60,349 nt of DNA from an uncultured Clostridia bacterium (GTDB lineage: Bacteria; Bacillota; Clostridia; Oscillospirales; Ruminococcaceae). A program made the position numbers and the translations under genes. Location: NCBI GenBank assembly GCA_947627465.1, contig CANQWD010000014.1:1-60349 (forward strand), written 5' to 3'. Below are positions 30,888 through 41,200 of the stretch, one piece after another (within the stretch, counting starts at the first letter, position 1; the number at the start of each line of letters is the position of its first letter). The notes below the pieces were generated by a model. The model worked only from the letters and a program-made list of their open reading frames with translations. It made no database searches and was not told the DNA's origin.

Positions 30888-31865
30888 TTAAGCCGCGCTT
30901 GAAACAGCCTCGGAAGCGACGCTTGAAACAGGCTCGGAAGCCGTCCCCGAAGTGTTCTCGGAACTGCCGCCCACAAGAAGTGCGTCGGCAAGGTCGTACT
31001 TTTTCGCTATTTCGGCGAGTTTGCCCTCGTTTGCCAGCTCGTCCATTGCCGCGTTGATCTTCGCTATGACGGTTGTGTCTTCAAGTCTCGCGCCTATCGC
31101 GTATTCCTCGTCGGAGTTCGTGATATTTTCCAGAACGGCGAGATCCGCGTAATCGGAACCTTCTTTCGTAAACGCCTTAGCGAGAGTGTAGTCCACGATG
31201 CAAGCGTCGGCAGTGCCGCTCTTGACCTCGAGAAGCGCGTCTTTTTGAGCTTCGCTCTTGACTTGCTTGCAGTTTGCCAGAGCAGTGTCTCCGGTTACGA
31301 TATCCTCGCCCGCGGAACCCGCCTCAAAAGCTATGGTAAGCGCGCCCATAGAAGCGGTGTCGGGGTATTGGTCTTTGTTTTCCGCTTTAACGACGGTCAC
31401 CTGCTTGTTTTTCATATAAGAGGTGGAGAACAGCATTTCCTTTTTTCTGTCCTCGTTTACGGTAAGACCGTTCCAGATAACGTCGATGTTTTTGGACTTA
31501 AGCTCTATCTCTTTCTTGTTCCATTCGATAACCTGAAATTTCGCCTTAACTCCGAGCTTTTCGCATACCGCGTTGGTGAATTCCGTCTCAAAACCCGTAA
31601 GTTCGCCTTGCTCGTCCTTGTAGTTCATAGGCATATTGTATGTAATTCCCACGACAAGTTCGCCCTTGTCCTTGATGTAATCCCAGTCCGCGCCGCTTGC
31701 GTCTCCGCTCGTTGAGCCTGAGGTGCCCGCCGCGTCGGCTGTGCTGCTCGTATTGTTTGAAGCGTCGGCGGGCGTGTTTTCGGAGCTTGTCGATGTTTCA
31801 CCGCATCCGCAAAGTCCGAGACACATTGCCGCGCTTGCCAGAATTGCCGCTATTTTCTTTTTCAT
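30888..31865 (-). CDS. polar amino-acid ABC transporter substrate-binding lipoprotein
   Basis: The 325-residue family 3 solute-binding protein has a lipoprotein signal (lipobox LCGC, Cys21). A Ser/Thr/Ala linker comes next, then the two-lobed SBP_bac_3 domain (KGELVVGITYNMPMNYKDEQ, GFETEFTNAVCEKLGVKAKF, VIWNGLTVNEDRKKEMLFS, and a YAIGARLEDTTV hinge region). It ends in an unusual 25-residue Ser/Ala/Glu-rich tail (SENTSGTASEPVSSVASEAV). It captures an amino acid outside the cell for the permease and ATPase encoded downstream. Its promoter lies at 31961-31989. Confidence 0.94.
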   Translation of the reverse strand: MKKKIAAILASAAMCLGLCGCGETSTSSENTPADASNNTSSTADAAGTSGSTSGDASGADWDYIKDKGELVVGITYNMPMNYKDEQGELTGFETEFTNAVCEKLGVKAKFQVIEWNKKEIELKSKNIDVIWNGLTVNEDRKKEMLFSTSYMKNKQVTVVKAENKDQYPDTASMGALTIAFEAGSAGEDIVTGDTALANCKQVKSEAQKDALLEVKSGTADACIVDYTLAKAFTKEGSDYADLAVLENITNSDEEYAIGARLEDTTVIAKINAAMDELANEGKLAEIAKKYDLADALLVGGSSENTSGTASEPVSSVASEAVSSAA

Positions 31866-31960
31866 TTTGATTTTCCTTTCTTTTTTCCTCTAATAGTGCA
31901 GTATCTGTTTTGTTTGCGGTTTTTCCGTCTCATGCGGAAAACCGCGTTTATTACTTTATC

Positions 31961-31989
31961 ATTTTAGCATAACCAAGCGATTTTGTCAA
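31961..31989 (-). promoter_or_regulatory. promoter of the amino-acid transporter operon
   Basis: On the minus strand TTGACA (31984-31989), a 17-bp spacer and TAAAAT (31961-31966). The rest of 31866-32207 shows only the hairpin at 32173-32200. Confidence 0.7.
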
Positions 31990-32172
31990 CCGTTTCGCGC
32001 TTAATCTCGGTTTTTTTTGATATTTGCCCAAAATACTCTAACGAACGGCGGGATTTTTTGCGATAATTACAACAAAAGGCGTGACGCCTTTTCCGTTTTC
32101 GGGGAAAGGCAGTTTTTCACAAAATGTCTTACACGCGATGAGGAAAACATCTTTAAAGCCAACGCACTAAAT

Positions 32173-32200
32173 GCGGCGGCTGATTTTTTTCAGCCGCCGC
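32173..32200 (-). terminator. hairpin after the giant surface-protein gene
   Basis: GCGGCGGCTGA and TCAGCCGCCGC form an 11-bp stem with an A-rich (minus strand) loop just after the stop codon. It is a probable transcript end, although the following sequence is not a clean T-run. Confidence 0.6.
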
Positions 32201-32207
32201 AGTAGTA

Positions 32208-35200
32208 TTATTTTGTTTTAACGCTGATGTTCTTGTAAGCGCCTTTGACTTTGCCTTTCAGCGCGCATACTCTGAACTTGTAATTGGTCTTGGTTTTCAG
32301 TTTCTTTACCGTGCAGGACGTGCCCTTTACGGTCGAGACTTTCACCCACTTTTTGCCGTTGAACCGCTCGATCTGATAGCCGTTCGCGCCCGCGCTCTTT
32401 TTCCACGAGAGCTTTACGGAGGTTTTCGAGGAAGAAGCTTTCAGGTTCGAGATATTTGCCGGTTTAACGGTCACTGAGATATTTGTGTACGCGCCCTTGA
32501 TCTTGCCTTTGACCGCGCATACTCTGAACTTATAAGCAGTACCCGCCTTGAGCTTCTTTATCGTGTAAGATGTTCCCTTAACGGTTGCTACCTTTACCCA
32601 CTTTTTGCCGTTAAGCCGCTCAATCTGATAACCGCTTGCGCCCGCGCTCTTTTTCCAAGTGAGTTTTATCGTGCTTGCGCTTGCCGTGTACTTAAGGCTT
32701 GTAACGTTTGCGGGCTTTGTAGTTGCGGTAATGTTTGTGTACGCGCCCTTGACTTTGCCCTTGACCGCGCAAACTCTGAACTTATAAGAGGTGCTTGCTT
32801 TGAGTTTCTTTGCCGTGTAAGAAGTTCCCTTAACGGTTGCCGCTTTGACCCACTTTTTGCCGTTAAGCCGCTCAATCTGATAACCGCTTGCGCCCGCGCT
32901 CTTTTTCCAAGTGAGTTTTATCGCGCTTGCGCTTGCCGTGTACTTAAGGCTTGTAACGTTCGCGGGTTTTGTAGTTGCGGTAATGTTTGTGTACGCGCCC
33001 TTGACTTTGCCCTTGACCGCGCAAACTCTGAACTTATAAGCGGTGCTTGCTTTGAGTTTCTTTGCCGTGTAAGAAGTTCCCTTAACGGTTGCCGCTTTGA
33101 CCCACTTTTTGCCGTTAAGCCGTTCGATCTGATAGCTGTCCGCGCCCGCGCTCTTCTTCCAAGTGAGCTTTATCGCGCTTGCGCTTGCCGTGTACTTAAG
33201 GCTTGTAACGTTCGCGGGCTTTGTAGTTACGGTAATGTTTGAGTACGCGCCCTTGACTTTGCTCTTGACCGCGCAAACTCTGAACTTATAAGCGGTGCTT
33301 GCTTTGAGTTTCTTTGCTGTGTAAGAAGTTCCCTTAACGGTTGCCGCTTTGACCCACTTTTTGCCGTTAAGACGTTCGATCTGATAGCTGTCTGCGCCCG
33401 CGCTCTTTTTCCAAGTGAGCTTTATCGCGCTTGCGCTTGCCGTGTACTTAAGGCTCGTAACGTTTGCGGGCTTTGTGACAGCCGAAACGTTTGCGTAAGC
33501 GCCCTTGTAAACGTCCGCCATAGCGCACACTCTGAATTTGTAAGCAGTGCCCGAGTTAAGGTTTTTAACTGTGCAGTAGGTGTTTTTGCCCTCGGCATAT
33601 TTCACCCATTTGCCGTTTTTGTAGACCTCGACGCGGTATTTTTCCGCAGTGGAGTTCTTTGTCCATGTAAGTTTTACCGTGTTTGCCGTAGGAGAAGCTT
33701 TAAGTCCCGTTATCGCGGTAAGTTTCGGAGCCGCCTTTGTGGTGAGCGTAAATTCCGCGTATTCGCCCAAAGTCTTGCCAGACATACGGTAAAGTCGGAA
33801 CGTATATTTAGTGCTCGGCTTAAGATTTGCTGCCGTGTAAGAGGTGTTTGTCGTTTGAGCGGCAATGTGCCAGAATCCGTTTTCGCAGACGGTCAGACGA
33901 TATGCCGACGCGTCCGCTGCCTTTGCCCAGGATATCGCGATGCTTGTGGCTTTAACGGAGGTTTTAACTCCGAAAGCCGTAACGCCGCCATCGTCGTTGG
34001 TGACGACGGTTATCTTTTCGGGGAACGATAACGAGCTGTTTTTCATCGCATATATCTTAAACATGTATGCGGTGTTCGGGGTAAGTTCCTTTTTGAGGAA
34101 AGAATTTGTCGAAACGCTTCCGAGATCGGACCACTTGTCGTTTTGACACATCTCGATCTTGTAGCCCGTAGCTCCCGAAACCGTATTCCACGCGAGTTTT
34201 ATCTGCGTTGTGGTGCATTTTGCGGAAAGTCCTCTAACGCCGTCGATATCTTCAAAGTCGGTTACCGCCGTTATATTGGCAGGCTCCGAAGTCGAGCCGC
34301 CCTTGACTGTGTAAACTCTGAAATCGTAAGAAGTCGCCGCCGCGAGAGAGCCTATCTTGTAAGTGGTCTTTTCGGCGTCGTTCAGTCTTATCCACTCGCC
34401 GTTTTTCAGCATATAAACTCTGTATCCCGAAGCGCCCTCAACGGCGTTCCAAGAGAGCGTTACGCTGTTCACGTCAGCCACAGCCTTAAGTCCTGTTACC
34501 TTGTTTATGATCTCGGCGTTCGTTATCGCGGTGATGTTCGCGTAATCGGATACGGCGGTGTTCTTGAACGCGCATACCCTAAATTCATAAGAAGCCGCGG
34601 GTTCAAGCGATGTTACGGTGCAGGCGGTGTCTTGACCCTCGTAGACCTTGACCCACTCGCCGTTTTTGAGCATTTCCGCTCTGTATCCCTCTGCGTCCTT
34701 AACGGCGTTCCAAGAAAGCGTCACGCTGTTTTCGTCAGCCGTGGAGGTAAGCCCGCTTATCTCGCCGACAGTTTCTTTGTTTGTCGCCGCGGTGATGTTT
34801 GCGTATTCGGACGAAGCGTTGTTTTTAAGCGCGCAAACTCTGAATTCATAAGAGCTTTCGGGTTTCAGATCATTCTTTGTAAAGCTGCATGCCGTGCCCT
34901 CGTAAACCTCGGTCCATTCGCCGTTCGAGAGCATTTCAGCCTTATATCCGGTCGCGCCCTCGACCGCGTTCCATGTGAGCTTGATCTGATTAACGCCCGA
35001 TTGCGCGTTAAGCCCGCTTACCGCGTCAACGGTTTCTTTGGTCGTAACCGCCGCTATCTTTGTATAGTCGGATCTCACGCCGTTCTTTGCCGCATAAACG
35101 CGGAACTCATAAGAGGTATCGGGTTTCAGACCATTTTGTGTGAAGCTCGGGTAAGTGTCGCTGTAAACCTGCTTCCACTCGCCGTTCACGAGCATTTCGA

Positions 35201-38200
35201 CTATGTAGCCGTCAGCGCCCGAAACCGTGTTCCAAGAGAGCTTTATGCTGTTCGTGCCGACGAACGTGGTAAGTCCCGTTACGGCGTTCACGGTTTCTTT
35301 ATTAGTTACGGCGGTGATGTTTGCGTAGTCGGATACCGCGTTGTTCTTGACCGCGCAAACGCGGAATTCATAAGAGGTATCCGCGAGAAGTCCGCTCTTT
35401 GTGCATTCGGTTGCCGTGCCCGCGTAGATTTGCTTCCAAACGCCGTTCACAAGCATTTCGGCTTTATATCCCGTCGCGCCCTCGACCGCGTTCCAAGTAA
35501 GTTTTACGGAATTTACGCCGGCTTGCGTGTTAAGTCCGCTCACCGCGTTTACGGTCTCTTTGTCGGTAGCGGCGGTGATCTTCGCCGCTTCGGATACGGC
35601 CTTGTTCTTCACCGCGTAAACGCGGAATTCATAAGACGTTTCGGCGGACAGTCCGTCTTTGGTGAACGTTGTTGCCGTGCCGCTGTAAACCTGCGTCCAT
35701 TGTCCGTTTACGAGCATTTCCGCCTTGTAGCCCGTAGCGCCGGTAACTTTGTTCCAGCTGAGAGTAACGCTGTTTACCGTCGCGGAGGAGGCAAGACCGC
35801 TTACCGCGTTTACGGTGTCTTTGTCGGTTACCGCGGTTATCTTTGCGTAGTCGGAGACCGCGCTGTTCTTCACCGCGCAAACTCTGAACTCATAAGACGT
35901 GTCAGCTTCCAGACCGTTCTTGGTGAACGTTGTATTAGTGCCGTTGTAGATCTCTGTCCAATTGCCGTTTTGGAGCATTTCGAGCTTGTAGCCCGTTGCG
36001 CCGTCTACCTTGTTCCACAAAACGGTTATGCTGTTTACTGTTGCGGAGGAATTAAGTCCGGTTACCGCGCCGACCGTTTCCGCTTTGGTTGTCGTGGAAA
36101 TAACGGCGGGATCCGAGTCTGTATTGTTCTTAACGGCGTAAACTCGGAATTCATAGCTTGTTCCGGGTTTCAGACCGCTCTTTGTGAACGAAGCAGCGGT
36201 AACGTTACCCGCCGCCGACCACACGCCGTTCTGCTTCATTTCGATTTTGTAGCTTTCCGCGCCGCTCACCGCATTCCAAGTGAGCGTAATGGAAGTCTCG
36301 TCCGAGGAAGCGGTAAGTCCGGTTACCGCGTTGACGCTTTCCGCGTTGGTCGCGGCGCTTATCTCGGCGGGTTCGGAGACAACGCTGTTCTTCACCGCGT
36401 AAACTCTGAAATTGTAGGTTGTGCCAGCCGCAAGTCCGCTCTCGGTGTGTTTCGCCGCCGTGCCCGCGTAGATCTGCTTCCAAGCGCCGTTTACGAGCAT
36501 TTCGACCTTGTAGCTCGCAGCGCCCGTAACCTTGTTCCAGCTAAGCGTTATGCTGTTGACGTCGGGCGTTGCCTTAAGTCCGCCGACCTTTGCTATGGTT
36601 TCTTTTTCGGTAGTCGACGAAGCCTCGACGTATCCGCTTTCAATATCGCCTTTTACGGCAAATACTCTGAATTTGTAGGTCGTGCCGTAATTAAGACCGC
36701 TCTTTGTAAAGCTTGTCGCTGTCGGTGAGCCGATGTCTTTCCATGTGCTGCCGTCAAGCATTTGCACTTTATAGCCCGTTGCGTTGGAAACCGCGTTCCA
36801 GGTAAGTTTTATGCTGTTGCCCGAAACGGACGCGTTCAGTCCCGATACCGAAGCCACGGGTTCAACGGCCGTTTTCGCCGTGATCTCCGCGGGAGCGCTC
36901 ACCGCGTTGGCTTTTATCGCCGTCACGCGGAATTTATAGCTTGTGTTTTCGGAAAGTCCTGTCTTTGTGTAAGAAGTTGCCGTTACAGTATCCAACAATT
37001 TCCAAGCGTTGTTTGCATACCACTCCACCTTGTAGCCCGTGGCGTTGGATACCGCGTTCCACTTAAGAGTTGCGCTTGAAGTCGTGGTCTGCGCTGTAAG
37101 CCCCGTCACTGCGTTTATCGGTTCGATCGAGGTAGTGGCGGTCGCCGCTGCCGCGCTGCTTTCCGCGTTAGCTTTAACGGCAATTACTCTGAATTGATAA
37201 GTCGTGTTTTCGGAAAGTCCGTTTTTGGTGTAGGAAGTCGCCGTTACGGTGTCGAGCGTAGTCCACTTGTTGTTCGCAAGCCACTCGACCCTGTAACCCG
37301 TCGCGTTATTCACCTTGTTCCAATTGAGCGTCACGCTGTTGGTGGTCGCGGAAGCCGAAAGTCCCGACACCGCGTTTATAGGCTTGACCCCCGTTTTTGC
37401 CGTAACCTCAGCCCATTCGCTCTGGGAGTTGGATTTCTTCGCCGAAACACGGAACGTGTATTCGGTGTTTTCGAGAAGACCGTCTTTGGTGAACGTGTTG
37501 TTCAAGACCGCGCCAAGCTGCGTCCAAGAGCTGCCGTTCTTCATCTCAACGATATATTGCGCAGCGTTTGAGACCATCTTCCAACTAAGTTTAACGCTGT
37601 TATAGGTCGCCGTCGCGGAAAGTCCCGATATCTCGCCCACAGCGTCTATCTGCGTTTTCGCGGAAATCTCGGAGGGAGCGCTTTCGGCGTTCGCTTTAAC
37701 GGCGATAACTCTGAACTTGTAAGACTTGTCTTCGGAAAGCCCCGTTTTCGTGTAAGATACCGCAGTCACGGTATCGAGCGCCGTCCACGTATTGTTTACA
37801 AGCCACTCTACCCGATAACCCGTCGCGCTGCTTACCTTGTTCCACTTAAGCGAAACACTGTTGGAGGTAGTCGTGGCGGAAAGCCCGCTTACGGCGTTTA
37901 TTTGCTCTATACTCGTTTTCGCCGATACATCTGCGGGTTCGCTTTGCGTGTTTCCTTTAACCGCCGTAACTCTGAACGTATAGCTTGTGTTTTCGGAAAG
38001 TCCTGTTTTGGTGTAAGAAGTCGACGTAACCGTTTCAAGCTCTTTCCAGCTGTTGTTTACCAGCCACTCGATCTTGTAGCCCGTCGCGTTGGAGACCGCG
38101 TTCCAGGTAAGCGTTACGCTGTTGTACGTAGGCACCGCGGTAAGACCGCCCACCGCGTTTACGGGTTCTGTCGTCGTGGCTGCCGTTACCTCGGAGGGTG

Positions 38201-41200
38201 CGCTTTCGGTGTTGTTGCTTTTAACGGCGAACACTCTGAACCTGTAACCGGTGTTTTCCGAAAGGTTCGATTTGGTGTAGGTCGTGTCCTTTATGGTAGC
38301 GAGCGACGCCCAGCCGCTGCTCGTATACCACTCGATTCTGTATTTCGCCGCGTTTTCGACCGCGTTCCATGAGAGCGTCACGCTGTTCGAGGTAGCGGTC
38401 GCCGAAAGTCCCGTCACCGAATCTATCGGCACTGTGCTTGTTTTTACGGTGACCGTCTCTGCGGAACTTGTTATCGTGCCTTTCTGCGCGGTTACTTTAA
38501 ACGCGTAAGAGGTGTTTTCTTTAAGCCCCGTCGCCTCGTAAGATGTTGTCGTAACGGTGCTGCTCAAAACGTTCCAGTCTCCGTCGCCCTCTTTCATTTC
38601 GACCTTGTAGCTCGTCGCGTTTGAGGAGGCTGTCCACGAAAGCGAAACGCTGTTTTCCGAAGCGGCGGCGTTAAGGTTTGTAGCGGGATTTACCGCCTCT
38701 GCAAGAGTTGTTGTGCTGACAGTCGCCGGGGTGCTCGAAACGGAGCCGTTCTGCGCGGTAACTCTGAACGTATAAGCGGTGTTTTCTTTAAGCCCCGTTT
38801 TATTGTAAGCATTCGAAGCGACTGCTTCGTTTAAAGTTGTCCAAGAGCCGCCGTCCTCTTTCATTTCCACCTTATAGCTTTCCGCGTTGGAGGATTTGGT
38901 CCACGAAAGCGCAACGCTGTTGACGGTGGGAACGGCTTTAAGATTTGTCACGGGATCGACCTTGCTGACAAGGGTCTTTGTCGTAACGGTTAGCGCGGAG
39001 CTTGATACCGAGCCTTTCTGCGCGGTAACTCTGAACGAATAAGAGGTGTTTTCTTTAAGCCCCGTTTTGTTGTAAGAATTCGATGTAACGCTGCTGTTTA
39101 AAGTAGTCCAAGAGCCGCTGCCCTCTCTCATTTCCACCTTATAGCTTGTTGCGTTTGCGGATTTTGTCCACGAAACCGTAACGCTGTTGGCGGTGGGGAC
39201 TGCTTTAAGATTAGTCACGGGATCGACCGTGACGCTGATAGTGGTCGCGCTGATGTTCTCCGCCGAGCTGTACAGCGTGCCGTTCTGCGCGGTAACTCTG
39301 AAATCATACGTCGTGTTGGCGGTGAGCTTATACACGGTATAAGACGTTTCGGTCGTGCAACTTGAAAGAACGCTCCAACTGCCGTTCTTTTTCATCTCGA
39401 CCTTGTAGCTCTCTGCGTTTGAAGAAGCTTTCCAAGAAAGCGTTATGCTGTTTTCGCCCGCAACAGCTTTAAGACCGGTCACGGGGTTCACCTTGCTGAT
39501 AAGCGTTTTTGTGGTAACGGAAACCGTTGTGCTGTACTTCGTGCCGTTTTGCGCTGTAACTCTGAACGAATAAGAGGTGTTTTCCTTAAGTCCCGTTTTG
39601 TTGTAGGAGTTCGATGTGACGGTGCTGCTTAAAGTAGTCCAAGAGCCGCCCGCTTCTTTCATCTCTACCTTGTAGTTCTTCGCGTTGGAGGATTTTGTCC
39701 ACGAAAGCGAAACGGAGGTCGCGGAGGGCGACACCGTGAGGTTAGTCACGGGATTTACCGATGCGTCGCTCGTTTTCGTCGTAAGCTTTTTTTCCGGACT
39801 TACAGCGGTGCCGTTGTAAGCGTAAATGCAGAACGTATATGATGTGCCTGAGTCAAGCCCCGTGACGGTGCAGGTAGTGACCGCCCCTACCTCAACGCTC
39901 TTGTCGGGATCGTCGGAGTTCTTGCCGTAATAGATCACATATTTGGTCGCGTTTTCAGCAGCGTCCCATGTAAGTACGACGGAATTTGTTGAGGGCTTTG
40001 CGGAAAAGTTCTCGACGCTGCCCACCGTTTGTACGGGTTCGCTTGAAAGGGTGGATTTGATAATGCTTGCGGGAGAACTTTTCGCGGTTTTCTTCAGCGC
40101 ATAAACTCTGAATTGATAATTCGTTTTCGCCTTAAGCCCCGTCACCGTAAAGCTTGTTGATTTTGTCTCGCCCGCTTGAGTGTAGACCGTGCCCGAGGAC
40201 GAGAGCTTATATTCAATGGAATAGCTGTCCGCTTCCGGCGACGCAGTCCATTTAAGACTGACGCTGTTTGCCGTAACGGTCGTTACGGTAAGATCGGAAG
40301 GCATGGACGGCGGGTCGGGCAGCGTGGTGAAAGTTTTCTCAACAGGTTCGCTTTCCTTTTGCCCTCTTACCGCTTTCACGCGGATCTTGTATGTGGTGTC
40401 TTTTGAAAGCCCAGTTAATTGATACTGCGTATACAGGGACGAAAGTTCCGTGATTTTTTCCCACGAGCCGTTCGTGTATTTTTCTATGATGTGGCTGTCC
40501 GCGGCGTCTGCGTCCCATGATACTACGGCGGAGTTCGCCGTTATTTTTGAGATCGTAAGATTTTTGACGGGGTCGACCGTTGCTTCGGAATTCGCGAGCG
40601 TTTTCGCGTTCACTATTTTCAAATTTCCCGATTTATATGTACCGTCCGATTTCTTTCGAGCAGCGGACATGTAAATAATGTAATCGGTGTTTTCGGTAAG
40701 TCCGGTTATGGTGTAGGAAGTGCCGGTAACATATTTATCGAGAACGGAAATTCCCGTTTTTGTGATCACGGTGATATGGTACGAGTCTGCGCCGACGACC
40801 TCGTCCCATGCGAGGGAAATGCTTGACGAAGTCGTTCCGGTGACCGTCACATCGCCCATATCGCCTATCTTGTCGTCGTCGGAGTTGAGGTTGAAGATGT
40901 TTACCTCATATTTTACGGGAACGCTCAGTCCGTCGATAACAACTTCATAGCTGTCGTTGCTGTCATAAGTAAGTCCGTTCGGCAAAAAGAGAATGCTGCC
41001 GTAAACTCCCACGTTCGTGTTTGAAACGCTGAACTTGCCGTCCGCGGAGGATTTTGAGAAATTCCATACATGACCGTCGGATTTTCTTGTAAGCGTAACT
41101 TTTACTTTGTCCTGATCGATGGTATGACCATAGGAATAGCTCCACGGCGTGTTCGGGTAGATCATAGTCCGCGGAGTATTCTGCGCAGGCCAGCAAACGC

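Noticed and set aside
32460-33475. Regular repeats that could suggest a CRISPR array
   Set aside because: The 252-bp period encodes FnIII domains in frame, and there are no short repeats with unique spacers. No cas gene is present.
34143-36728. An 861-codon open frame on the plus strand, opposite the giant surface-protein gene
   Set aside because: It is the mirror frame of repeated FnIII codons. Its length comes from the repetitive G/C-rich third positions, the composition is Arg/Val/Phe-rich, and no ribosome site precedes it. The minus-strand gene has clear domains.
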